Assembly (NCBI RefSeq): GCF_010906925.1
Contig: NZ_VTVE01000004.1
Span: 62,001-126,000 of the forward strand
DNA: 64,000 nucleotides
Direction of reading: 5' to 3'
Origin: Pseudobutyrivibrio xylanivorans
GTDB lineage: Bacteria > Bacillota > Clostridia > Lachnospirales > Lachnospiraceae
A model generated the notes under the pieces. That model was not told where the DNA came from and made no database searches. It saw nothing but the letters and a program-made list of their open reading frames with translations. Position 1 is the stretch's first letter. Each line of letters starts with the position of its first letter. The position numbers were made by a program, and so were the translations under genes. Shown here one piece after another: positions 52,380 through 60,284 of this stretch.

Positions 52380-52410
52380 ATCTGCTTTAGGTATAAAGCA
52401 GATTTTTTTG
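52380..52410 (+). terminator. Leader terminator before the ABC-F gene
   Basis: A ten-base-pair stem with a four-base loop and a TTTTTTT tail, located inside the 5' untranslated region. If it works, most transcripts end before the gene unless antitermination occurs. Confidence 0.85.
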
Positions 52411-52438
52411 TGCTTATTTTTAGACAGGGGCGATGTTT

Positions 52439-53971
52439 ATGGCACAAATACAAGTTAGCAATCTCACTTTTTCCTATGAGGGAAGTGCAGATGATGTTTT
52501 AGAAAATGTTTCATTCAACATAGATACAAATTGGAAGTTAGGTTTTATTGGCCGCAACGGTAAAGGAAAAACTACACTTCTTCGACTTCTTATGGGGGAT
52601 TATAAATATCAGGGGAGTATAACTGCCAGCACGTATTTTGATTATTTTCCATACTATGTTTCGGGGGAGGATGTGGAAAAGACAGCCAGTGAGCTGATAG
52701 AAAAGTGGAAACCTGGGGTCGAAGAGTGGGAGGTTTTAATTCAGATGAATCAGATTCAGATAGATGCTGAATGTTTATACAGGCCAATTAAAACGCTAAG
52801 CCATGGCGAGCGAACCAGAGTTATGCTTGCGGTATTGTTTGCCGCTGAAAATGAATTTCTATTAATTGATGAGCCAACAAATCATCTAGACCAGGCAGCC
52901 AGAGATATTGTAAAAAACTATTTGGCTAGCAAGAAGGGCTTCATTCTCGTGTCTCACGACAGAGATTTATTGGATGCTGTTTGTGATCATGTTTTGGTTA
53001 TGAATAGAAGCACCATAGAGGTGCAGATAGGAAACTTTTCGACCTGGTGGGAGAATAAAGAAAAAAGTGATGCCTTTGCCAAGGCGGAAAATGAAAAGCA
53101 TCTTAAGGAAATTGGAAAGCTTAAGGCAATAGCCGACAGAACTGGCAGATGGGCAGATAAAAGTGAAGGGTCAAAAATCGGTTATGATCCTATAAAAGAA
53201 ACCGATAGAAGTATATCGAGTCGTTCTTATATCGGTGGTAAGACAAAGAAGATGCAGGCGCGAGTCAAAGCATATGAAAAGAGAGTGGACCGGGAAATTG
53301 AAGAGAAGGAAGGATTGCTTCAGGATATAGAAAACGTTGTGGATTTAAAGGTCATGCCACTGGAGTTTCATAAGAATATTCTGGTGGATGCTCATAAGCT
53401 TTCACTTTCTTATAAAGATTCGACGCCATTATTTAACAACCTGACTTTTCAGATTAAACAAGGGGATCGAATTGTTATTTCAGGCGAGAATGGCTGCGGT
53501 AAATCAAGCATTATAAAAGCTATTTTGAAGGCCAATAATGCTAGAGAGTTTGGTGGACTAGATAATTTAGAAATAGTAGATGGAATATTGACCGTGACTA
53601 CTGGTTTGGTTATCTCATACATAAATCAGGACACCTCATTTTTGAGAGGAACACTCGAAGATTTTTGCCAGTATAGAGGCTTGGATAAGAGTTTGTTTTT
53701 AGCCATCTTAAGGCAGCTTGATTTTAACAGAGAGCAGTTTGGCAAAAATATGGAAGACTTCTCAGAGGGGCAGAAGAAAAAAGTACTAATAGCAGCTAGC
53801 CTAATAACTCCTGCACATCTATACATTTGGGATGAACCATTAAACTATATTGATGTGTTTTCTAGAATGCAGATAGAAAAACTGATTCTAGATGCCTGTC
53901 CTGCTATGCTTATTGTTGAGCATGATGCCCGATTCCAGGAAAAGATTGCTACAGAGATTATTAAGTTGTAG
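52439..53971 (+). CDS. ABC-F ribosomal protection protein, Lsa/Vga-like
   Basis: A 510-residue soluble ABC-F protein with two nucleotide-binding domains and no membrane region. Domain 1 has GRNGKGKTT, signature LSHGERTRVMLA and LLIDEPTNHLD; domain 2 has SGENGCGKSS, FSEGQKKKVLIA and the unusual Walker B WDEPLNYIDVFSR shared by Lsa-type proteins. The inter-domain linker (about residues 205-300) is the arm that reaches the peptidyl-transferase centre. Lsa/Vga members displace lincosamides, pleuromutilins and streptogramins A. Actual resistance is inferred. I use ATG 52439 as start; an ATG at 52433 is closer to the GGGG site. Confidence 0.85.
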   Translation: MAQIQVSNLTFSYEGSADDVLENVSFNIDTNWKLGFIGRNGKGKTTLLRLLMGDYKYQGSITASTYFDYFPYYVSGEDVEKTASELIEKWKPGVEEWEVLIQMNQIQIDAECLYRPIKTLSHGERTRVMLAVLFAAENEFLLIDEPTNHLDQAARDIVKNYLASKKGFILVSHDRDLLDAVCDHVLVMNRSTIEVQIGNFSTWWENKEKSDAFAKAENEKHLKEIGKLKAIADRTGRWADKSEGSKIGYDPIKETDRSISSRSYIGGKTKKMQARVKAYEKRVDREIEEKEGLLQDIENVVDLKVMPLEFHKNILVDAHKLSLSYKDSTPLFNNLTFQIKQGDRIVISGENGCGKSSIIKAILKANNAREFGGLDNLEIVDGILTVTTGLVISYINQDTSFLRGTLEDFCQYRGLDKSLFLAILRQLDFNREQFGKNMEDFSEGQKKKVLIAASLITPAHLYIWDEPLNYIDVFSRMQIEKLILDACPAMLIVEHDARFQEKIATEIIKL

Positions 53972-54048
53972 TAAAGTCATTGATTTTGTGGCTTTTGGGG
54001 ATTGGAACAGTTAGAATGGATATAAGTATTTAACTGAGGAGAAGAGCT

Positions 54049-54927
54049 ATGTTGGGGAAAGCAAAATGTAAAATTTTAAAAGAGATTAGACAGAAGATCG
54101 CAGATGAAAATGATATTCCGTATGTGACAAGAGAATGCACCTATCAGGGTGATTGCTCTGGAACATGTCCACGTTGTGAGAGTGAACTTCGTTATCTCGA
54201 GCAGGAATTAGAAGCTCGTAAAAAACTTGGAAAAACAGTTGCTGTAACTGCACTTTGTACAGGAATTAGTTTTGGAACTGTGGCTTGTTCAATACCGGGG
54301 CAGGAACATGGTGGAGATTATTCAGGTGATGTGACTGTGGCTCCAGACGATGATTATGCCGGAGGTTTAATGGCGGATCCAGGAGATGATTACGAACTGG
54401 CAGGAGACACTCAATATATACCGGAGTTGGCAGGCGAAGCTGAAGACTGGAGTGACTGTGAGAGCAATTCTACAGAAGGAGAGATTCAAAAGACTGCTGA
54501 TGGAGCTTTTGATAACCTCCATACTTTTGCAAGTACTGTTAATGGTGACGAGGTTTGTCGAATTGCTAGATACTGTTCAATGTTTATGCCAGATAAGGAT
54601 ATTAAGTTGTGCGCGCTGACAACACACAATTTGAATGAAGGCAACGGTACGGTTCCAGGTTATATACGTATCTATGATGTTACTTATGGCGAGGATGAGT
54701 TATTGGGAACCTGGAAGGCTACCTCTAGAGATGAAGAGGGCGCTCAAAATGTGTATTGGGATATTTTCCCAGATATCACTTTACAGGAAGGACATATCTA
54801 TCACATAGTTGATTCCGCCCCTGAAACTTTATGCTCAAATTCTGAGTCTGAGGAAATTGGCGCTGTAGAGCTTTTCACTGATGAAGAAACAACTGTAGAA
54901 GGTGAATTTACACCTTGCTATAGATAG
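54049..54927 (+). CDS. Cys-motif protein with acidic linker, partner of radical SAM gene
   Basis: A 292-residue protein of no known function. Residues 1-60 carry a conserved-looking block with four cysteines in CTYQGDCSGTCPRCE, followed by an amphipathic ELRYLEQELE segment. Next is one hydrophobic segment (about 64-84) with a lipobox-like VAC, then a long Asp/Gly/Glu-rich linker (about 88-148), then a beta-rich C-terminal domain of about 140 residues. Proteins starting with the same Cys block occur beside similar radical SAM genes in Lachnospiraceae, as far as I recall. The radical SAM gene starts eight bases later. Confidence 0.6.
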   Translation: MLGKAKCKILKEIRQKIADENDIPYVTRECTYQGDCSGTCPRCESELRYLEQELEARKKLGKTVAVTALCTGISFGTVACSIPGQEHGGDYSGDVTVAPDDDYAGGLMADPGDDYELAGDTQYIPELAGEAEDWSDCESNSTEGEIQKTADGAFDNLHTFASTVNGDEVCRIARYCSMFMPDKDIKLCALTTHNLNEGNGTVPGYIRIYDVTYGEDELLGTWKATSRDEEGAQNVYWDIFPDITLQEGHIYHIVDSAPETLCSNSESEEIGAVELFTDEETTVEGEFTPCYR

Positions 54928-54935
54928 AGATTGTT

Positions 54936-55556
54936 ATGAATGTTCAAAAATACTTATTTCCGTTGTTACGTATAGCTCGCCATCGTTTGGGAATTGATGG
55001 GCAGGGTGTAACAACGCTTGTGGCAGGGGCTTCTTGTCCGCTACATTGCAAATGGTGTCTTAATAAAGAGATATTAAAGAAAAATGAAGTAGAATTGATA
55101 AGCCCTGAGGAATTATATGACCGTGTGAAGATTGATGATTTGTATTATCAGGCAACCGGCGGTGGGGTTACCTTCGGCGGAGGGGAATCTTTGCTGCAGG
55201 CTGCTTTTTTTGAGCCCTTCCGTGAAATATGTGGTGATTCGTGGCGGCTATGTGCTGAGACAAGCCTTGCCGTGCCACGCTCACTGGTAGAATTGGCTGA
55301 GCAATCAATCGATGAGTTTATCGTGGATTGTAAGGATATGAATCCTGAAATATATCATTCTTATACCGGTGGGGACCAATCTCTCATGGAGTTAAATTTA
55401 CAATTCCTTATAGAAAAAGCAGGCCCTGAAAGAGTTGTAGTTCGAGTACCTCTCATTCCGGAATATAACACAAAAGATGCACAGCAAAATAGTGTTAATC
55501 GTCTGAAGGAACTTGGAGTCACGAGATTTGACTTGTTTGAATACGTTAAGCGATGA
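54936..55556 (+). CDS. Radical SAM protein, glycyl-radical-activase-like
   Basis: A 206-residue short radical SAM protein. The cluster motif is CPLHCKWC (C-x3-C-x2-C) at residues about 34-41, and the SAM-binding glycine motif reads GGGVTFGGGESLL. This resembles pyruvate-formate-lyase activases, but no glycyl-radical enzyme is nearby and there is no second Fe-S insert. Length is about 40 residues below PflA, apparently normal for this subgroup. The direct neighbour at 54049 is the likely substrate or partner. Confidence 0.8.
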   Translation: MNVQKYLFPLLRIARHRLGIDGQGVTTLVAGASCPLHCKWCLNKEILKKNEVELISPEELYDRVKIDDLYYQATGGGVTFGGGESLLQAAFFEPFREICGDSWRLCAETSLAVPRSLVELAEQSIDEFIVDCKDMNPEIYHSYTGGDQSLMELNLQFLIEKAGPERVVVRVPLIPEYNTKDAQQNSVNRLKELGVTRFDLFEYVKR

Positions 55557-55921
55557 GAAATAGTAGGTGTTTCACTGAAGAACTTATTTCCTGTAGTAAA
55601 AGATATTTTTTAGAGGGAAATCAGGTTACATGTTTAGCTTTTGATGGAAATGAAGCGATTGGATGTGCAAGCATTTCTTATTTTGAGGTAATGCCTACTT
55701 TTTCTCATCCAACTGGCAAAAGAGCTCACTTGATGAATGTCTATACCAGGAAGGAATATAGAAGACAGGGTATAGCGAAAAAAATGGTCGAGTTGCTGAT
55801 TGAAGATGCTAAAGAAAAGCATGCTACAGAAATCAGTTTAGATGCGACTGAATCGGGTAGACCTTTATACGAGAGTCTTGGTTTTAAAGCATCTGATGAA
55901 TGTATGGTGATGTGTTATTAA
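55553..55921 (+). pseudogene. GNAT acetyltransferase, N-terminally truncated
   Basis: A 122-residue GNAT domain. The acetyl-CoA-binding region is intact (MNVYTRKEYRRQGIAKKMVELL), as is the C-terminal YESLGF. However, the first roughly 30-40 residues of the usual fold (strand 1 and helices 1-2) are missing. It overlaps the radical SAM stop by ATGA and overlaps the following AAC(3) remnant by 22 bases. A separate piece that looks like a GNAT N-terminus is at 56268. It may be translated, but probably is not a normal enzyme. Confidence 0.65.
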
Positions 55922-56214
55922 TTGGCGTGGATTATGATAAGAATACATCCCTTAATCTTGCAGATGTGAGAGCTGATTATCCAAGCAAGCACAACTGTGT
56001 TGAGCACAGTGCCATCATGGAAAATGGTAAACGAGTTTGGAAAGCATATGAGACGCTATTTGTGGATGGCGAGGATTTTGTGGATATAGGAGCAGCATTT
56101 GAAAAGGAGCATCCGGTAAAAAAGGCTACTCTTGGAAATGCAACTCTTAGATTTATGAAGCAGCGAGAGCTTGTTGACTATGCTGTTAAATGGATTGAGG
56201 CAAACAGAAAATAG
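55900..56214 (+). pseudogene. C-terminal remnant of an AAC(3)-type aminoglycoside acetyltransferase
   Basis: About 100 residues matching the C-terminal third of the Antibiotic_NAT/AAC(3)/YokD family: LLIGVDYDKNTSLNLADVRAD, the EHSAIMENGKRVW region, and the final LRFMKQRELVDYAVKWIE. Full members are about 260-270 residues, so the N-terminal two thirds, including most of the CoA site, are gone. The remnant begins where the truncated GNAT ends, indicating a deletion or recombination joint near 55910. Confidence 0.72.
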
Positions 56215-56218
56215 AGGA

Positions 56219-56246
56219 TTTACATGAAATACAATAATAGTATAAT
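56219..56246 (+). promoter_or_regulatory. Promoter within the remnant zone
   Basis: TTTACA (56219-56224), 16 bases, TATAAT (56241-56246), starting right after the AAC(3) remnant. It would drive the 29-codon GNAT fragment and the U32-like gene. Confidence 0.65.
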
Positions 56247-56267
56247 TGCTTACATGGAGGGCTAGAT

Positions 56268-56357
56268 ATGGATTTTAGACTTGCGAACGAGACTGACATT
56301 GATAAGATTGGTGCATTGATTGAAAACGCCATTGTGGAAATGGAGAAACATTTATAA
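56268..56357 (+). pseudogene. 29-codon GNAT N-terminal fragment
   Basis: A short ORF with a strong GGAGGG site encoding a sequence that begins MDFRLANETDIDKIGALIE, the typical first strand and helix of a GNAT acetyltransferase. It ends at TAA directly abutting the ATG of the next gene. It may be the missing N-terminus of a GNAT gene whose body was lost, or a leader coupling translation to the next gene. Confidence 0.55.
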
Positions 56358-57248
56358 ATGGTATTTTATCACCTGCCTGGGTTATTTGAATTTTATGAGT
56401 TATACAAAGTCTTTTTGCCATTGTTCTTTAATCATAGAGAATATTTCTATGATTGGTGCGAAATATGCTCTATTTACGGCGCTCCACAGGAATGTTTGTG
56501 GGGCGGAGGCCGTGTGGGTTTTGGTGATGCAGATCCTAAGGCAGTAGCTCGCTTAATGGAAAAATATGGCGTAAGTGCGCGCCTTACTTTTAGTAATTCT
56601 TTGCTCGAAAAAGAGCATCTTTCGGATAAAAAATGTAATCAGCTTTGCAGTCTGTTTGAACACAATGGATCCGCTCAAAGTGGAATTATAGTTCACTCAG
56701 ACTTGCTTATTGATTATATTAAAGAAAAGTATCCAAACTTCTACTTTGTGTCATCCACAACAAAGGTGCTAACAGATTTTAATCAGTTTGTAGATGAGCT
56801 GAATCGAGAGGATTTTAAATTTGTTGTGCCTGATTTTAGACTGAATAAGGAATTTGATAAGCTTGATTCTTTGACAGAGGCTCAAAAGAATAAGGTGGAG
56901 TTTTTATGTAACGAGTGCTGCTGGTACGATTGCTTTGATAGAAAGAGATGCTACGAGAATGTCAGCAGGAAAAATCTAGACGAAGAATGCGATGACCATA
57001 TTTGTGTGGCGCCGGAATCCATGAGATGTTACAGATTCTCAGATGCCATGACAAATCCAGGCTTTATAGGAATAGAAGATATTCAAAAGATGTACGCAAA
57101 AAAGGGATTTTCGCATTTTAAAATCGAGGGTCGAAGCCTTGGCAGCGCTATTATTTTAGAGTTCCTCTTATATTACATGATACGTCCTGAGTATCAGCTT
57201 AAAGTTCGTGAGGAAATATATTTAGATAGCTCACTTGATATATTTTAA
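56358..57248 (+). CDS. U32-peptidase-like protein with Cys clusters
   Basis: A 296-residue protein I recognise only loosely. The central region (GVSARLTFSNSLLEKEHL, IIVHSDLLIDYI, FVVPDFRLN) and the C-terminal FSHFKIEGRSLG resemble the TIM barrel and Cys region of peptidase-U32 proteins. Nine or more cysteines occur between about 190 and 230 (CNECCWYDC, CDDHIC), suggesting a metal or Fe-S site. U32 relatives include tRNA and ubiquinone hydroxylation factors. The start abuts the stop of the short ORF at 56268. Confidence 0.55.
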   Translation: MVFYHLPGLFEFYELYKVFLPLFFNHREYFYDWCEICSIYGAPQECLWGGGRVGFGDADPKAVARLMEKYGVSARLTFSNSLLEKEHLSDKKCNQLCSLFEHNGSAQSGIIVHSDLLIDYIKEKYPNFYFVSSTTKVLTDFNQFVDELNREDFKFVVPDFRLNKEFDKLDSLTEAQKNKVEFLCNECCWYDCFDRKRCYENVSRKNLDEECDDHICVAPESMRCYRFSDAMTNPGFIGIEDIQKMYAKKGFSHFKIEGRSLGSAIILEFLLYYMIRPEYQLKVREEIYLDSSLDIF

Positions 57249-57342
57249 TAGCAGGTCACGCTTCTTAAATAATAAGGGTAGAAATGTGGGCTGATTCTTA
57301 GTAGAATTGTCTCTAGAAATAAGCTACAGGAGTACCATTTGG

Positions 57343-57621
57343 ATGAGAGAATTAGTGCGCTACAAGATGATATTTAACGGCCGAGTTCAGGGTGTTGGAT
57401 TTAGATATAAGGCAAGCTATATTGCGGACAAGTATCGCTTGACAGGCTACGTGAAGAACGAATATGATGGTTCTGTTTCCATGGAAGTACAGGGGACGGA
57501 GCAGGAAATCTATATGCTAATAAAAGAACTTGCAAATGACAGAATCATAGACATTATGGACATTGCAAAAGAGCGGATTCCTGTAGATGATGATGAGAGG
57601 GGTTTCATCACTCAATATTAA
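57343..57621 (+). CDS. acyP: Acylphosphatase
   Basis: A 92-residue acylphosphatase that hydrolyses carboxyl-phosphate bonds. The phosphate loop FNGRVQGVGFR with catalytic Arg is near residues 11-21, and the catalytic Asn lies in GYVKNEYDGSV. The start ATG 57343 gives the normal family length; upstream in-frame TTG would add an unconserved tail. msrA begins 15 bases later. Confidence 0.9.
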   Translation: MRELVRYKMIFNGRVQGVGFRYKASYIADKYRLTGYVKNEYDGSVSMEVQGTEQEIYMLIKELANDRIIDIMDIAKERIPVDDDERGFITQY

Positions 57622-57636
57622 TAAGAGGTAATTGTT

Positions 57637-58122
57637 ATGAAGGCATATTTTGCAGGCGGATGCTTTTGGTGCGTCACACCAATTTATAAAATATATGGAG
57701 TGGATTCTGTTGTATGTGGATACTCTGGAGGAGACGAGGTTGCTCCTACATATGAGGATGTTAAGGCACAGAAGACTGGCCACAGAGAGACTATCGAGCT
57801 CACTTATGAGCCAGAGAATGTCACATTTGATAAGTTACTTGATATTTATTTTGCCAACGTGGACCCATTTGACGGAGAGGGCCAGTATATCGACAAGGGA
57901 TTTTCATACACACTCGCCATCTACTATCAGACAGAAGAAGAGCGAGAGATAGCTGCTAGTAGAATCAGTGCTCTCGAGGCAGAGTCAGGGCAGAAGGTCC
58001 AGGTGAAACTAGAGCCATTCAAGTCATTCTATCCAGCAGAGGAGGAACATCAGGACTACTATCTCAAGAATCCTGAGGCCTTCGAAAAAGAGCTTATCGA
58101 AAGCGGCCGCAAGACAATTTAA
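57637..58122 (+). CDS. msrA: Peptide methionine sulfoxide reductase MsrA
   Basis: A 161-residue MsrA with the catalytic GCFWC at residues 8-12 and the substrate-binding GYSGGDEVAPTYEDV. It repairs methionine-S-sulfoxide with thioredoxin-type reductants. No MsrB domain is fused and the usual C-terminal resolving Cys is not evident, so recycling may rely on another thiol. It is probably transcribed with acyP. Confidence 0.93.
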   Translation: MKAYFAGGCFWCVTPIYKIYGVDSVVCGYSGGDEVAPTYEDVKAQKTGHRETIELTYEPENVTFDKLLDIYFANVDPFDGEGQYIDKGFSYTLAIYYQTEEEREIAASRISALEAESGQKVQVKLEPFKSFYPAEEEHQDYYLKNPEAFEKELIESGRKTI

Positions 58123-58138
58123 TATATAGTAAAGAGCA

Positions 58139-58163
58139 GGGCTATCAATTCTATTGATAGCCC
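58139..58163 (+). terminator. Hairpin after msrA
   Basis: GGGCTATCAA (58139-58148) pairs with TTGATAGCCC (58154-58163); only scattered T follow. Probably a terminator of moderate strength. Confidence 0.7.
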
Positions 58164-58188
58164 TCTATTAATTTCTGCAATATATAAA

Positions 58189-58221
58189 CCTATTGACCCG
58201 ATAGGCAGGTATGTGTATTAT
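58189..58221 (+). promoter_or_regulatory. Promoter with dyad before the cysteine operon
   Basis: TTGACC (58193-58198), 17 bases, TATTAT (58216-58221). CCTAT (58189-58193) and ATAGG (58201-58205) form a small dyad over the -35 region, a possible binding site for a sulfur-metabolism regulator such as an Rrf2/CymR-type protein. No S-box or T-box was seen. Confidence 0.6.
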
Positions 58222-58255
58222 AACAGCATGTTAAATGAAAGCAGAGGGAAAAGCA

Positions 58256-59398
58256 ATGGGATTTAATACTACAGCAATTCACGGCGGATTTATTGACCAG
58301 GAAAAGAAGGCAGTAAACTATCCAATTTATTTGTCATCAACATTCGCTCAGCCGGATGTTGAGCACGAGGGAGAATATTGTTACAGCCGAGGCAACAATC
58401 CAACTCGAGCATCAGTTGAAAAACTTGCAGCTGATATCGAGGGAGCAAAACACGGCATAGCTACTTCCTCAGGTATGGCAGCTACAAGCCTTGTATTCGA
58501 ACTTTTAAACAAAGGTGAGAAAGTTTTAATAAATGACAATGTCTACGGCGGAACATGGAGATTTGTTTCAAACCTTTTTGAAAAGAGAGGTGTTGAATAC
58601 GAAATCGTAAACAACTTCAACGATTATGATTTTGACAAGGTAGATGAGAATGTAAAGATGGTATTCATTGAGACACCATCAAATCCACTACTTGAAGTTA
58701 CTGATATTAGAAAGGTTGCAGATGCAGCTCATAAAAAGGGAATACTTGTAGTAGTTGACAACACATTCATGACAGCATATTTGCAGAAGCCACTAGACCT
58801 TGGTGCAGATATCGTAGAGTATTCCGCTACAAAATATTACGGTGGACATTCAGACATATTAGCAGGTCTTGTGATTTTAAATGATGATGAATTATTTACA
58901 AGATTAAAATTCATCAACAATACATTAGGTGGAATCCTTTCACCAATCGATTCATTCTTGCTTCAGCGAGGAATCAAGACACTGGGTGTAAGACTTGATA
59001 GACATCTTTCAAATGCTCAGAAGATTGCAGAGTACTTAGAAGGCATCGATGCAACTGAAGAAGTTTACTATCCAGGTCTTAAGAGCCACAAGGGATATGA
59101 GTTACAGAAGAAGCAGGCAAATGGTGCTGGCGCAGTTATCTCATTTAAGTTTAATGAAAACAGCTACGATTTAGATAAGTTTGTCTCTAAGTTAAAGCTA
59201 TTCTCATTTGCAGTAAGTCTTGGGGGCGTTGAGTCACTTATCTGTAGACCAAGCACCATGACCCATGAGTCATACGCAAAGGAGCTTCAGGAGAAAATAG
59301 GAATTACATCAAATCTTATTAGACTCTCAGTTGGAATAGAAGATGTAGAGGATTTAATAAAGGATTTGGATGATGCATTTAATTATTCAAGAAAGTAG
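58256..59398 (+). CDS. Cystathionine gamma-lyase/gamma-synthase-type PLP enzyme
   Basis: A 380-residue trans-sulfuration enzyme. The PLP lysine lies in EYSATKYYGGHSD, with upstream CYSRGNNPTRASVE and SSGMAA phosphate-binding residues. Lyase versus synthase versus homocysteine gamma-lyase cannot be told safely by eye. The cystine-type importer just downstream favours a role in cysteine/cystathionine breakdown or H2S release. Start at ATG 58256 after AGAGGGA. Confidence 0.88.
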   Translation: MGFNTTAIHGGFIDQEKKAVNYPIYLSSTFAQPDVEHEGEYCYSRGNNPTRASVEKLAADIEGAKHGIATSSGMAATSLVFELLNKGEKVLINDNVYGGTWRFVSNLFEKRGVEYEIVNNFNDYDFDKVDENVKMVFIETPSNPLLEVTDIRKVADAAHKKGILVVVDNTFMTAYLQKPLDLGADIVEYSATKYYGGHSDILAGLVILNDDELFTRLKFINNTLGGILSPIDSFLLQRGIKTLGVRLDRHLSNAQKIAEYLEGIDATEEVYYPGLKSHKGYELQKKQANGAGAVISFKFNENSYDLDKFVSKLKLFSFAVSLGGVESLICRPSTMTHESYAKELQEKIGITSNLIRLSVGIEDVEDLIKDLDDAFNYSRK

Positions 59399-59414
59399 AA
59401 AAGGAGAAAATATT

Positions 59415-60263
59415 ATGAAAAAATTAACAGCATTACTTTTAATATCAGCACTTTCAGTAGGAACACTTGTAGGATGCGGCAGCTCAGATTCTGCAAAGCC
59501 AGCAGAGGGTGCCCAGACGGCATCAACAGAGGGTGAGGGTGCATCAGCAGAGGCTACAACATTTGATGAGATCAAGGCTAATGGCTACATTACATTTGCA
59601 ACAGAAGGTACATACGCACCTTACTCATACCATGATGAGGATGACAAGCTTGTTGGATTTGATGTAGAGGTTGCTCAGGCAGTTGCAGAGAAGCTTGGTG
59701 TTGAGGCTAGATTTACAGAGACACAGTGGGATGGTATCATCGCAGGTCTTGATGCTAAAAAGTATGATGCCATTGCAAATCAGGTAAGTATCACAGAGGA
59801 AAGACAGCAGAAGTATTTATTCTCTGAGCCATATACATACGCTTATGGTGCAGTAGTTGTAAAGGGAGACAATGACAGCATCTCAAGCTTTGAGGACTTG
59901 GACGGCAAGGATGTAGCTCTTACAGTTACAAGTAACTGGGCAGAGGTTGCAGAAAGCTATGGTGGAACAATCGTTTCAACAAGTGGATTCTCAGAGTCAA
60001 TTCAGCTTGTAATCCAGGGCCGTGCAGATGCAACAGTAAACGACAATGTTACATTCCTTGACTTCAAGGCAAATCAGCCAGATGCAGATGTAAAGATTGT
60101 AGCCACATCAGATGAGGCAACAGAGTCAGCAATCCTTATTAGACAGGGAGATGATGATTTACAGGCAGCTATCAATGACGCTTTAAAAGAGCTTAGAGAC
60201 GACGGCACATTAAAGAGCATTTCAGAGAAGTACTTTGGCGAGGATATTACAAGTCCTAACTAG
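59415..60263 (+). CDS. tcyA: Cystine-type ABC transporter binding lipoprotein
   Basis: A 282-residue family-3 (polar amino acid) binding lipoprotein, lipobox LVGC (Cys20). The mature domain begins GYITFATEGTYAPYSYHDE and has the loop KYDAIANQVSITEERQ. It resembles cystine-binding TcyA/TcyK proteins. The preceding PLP enzyme gene ends 16 bases upstream, so they are co-transcribed. Start ATG 59415 follows AAAGGAG. Confidence 0.85.
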   Translation: MKKLTALLLISALSVGTLVGCGSSDSAKPAEGAQTASTEGEGASAEATTFDEIKANGYITFATEGTYAPYSYHDEDDKLVGFDVEVAQAVAEKLGVEARFTETQWDGIIAGLDAKKYDAIANQVSITEERQQKYLFSEPYTYAYGAVVVKGDNDSISSFEDLDGKDVALTVTSNWAEVAESYGGTIVSTSGFSESIQLVIQGRADATVNDNVTFLDFKANQPDADVKIVATSDEATESAILIRQGDDDLQAAINDALKELRDDGTLKSISEKYFGEDITSPN

Positions 60264-60284
60264 TCTTCAGTTTGGGAGAGATAT

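Larger units (their letters stand above)
52145..52438 (+). promoter_or_regulatory. Promoter and attenuator-like leader of the ABC-F gene
   Basis: TTGACA (52145-52150), 16 bases, TAATAT (52167-52172). The leader of about 260 bases contains a short ORF (52197-52232), small hairpins (CACGT/ACGTG near 52328-52348), and, about 30 bases before the coding start, a terminator: ATCTGCTTTA (52380-52389)/TAAAGCAGAT (52394-52403) plus seven T. This is the layout of ribosome-mediated attenuation known for antibiotic-inducible ABC-F genes. The 100 bases before the promoter show nothing definite. Confidence 0.65.

Noticed and set aside
58139-58255. An S-box (SAM) or T-box leader before the cysteine operon
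   Set aside because: The region between msrA and the promoter is a simple terminator-like hairpin, and only about 30 bases separate the start point from the gene, leaving no room for either riboswitch.
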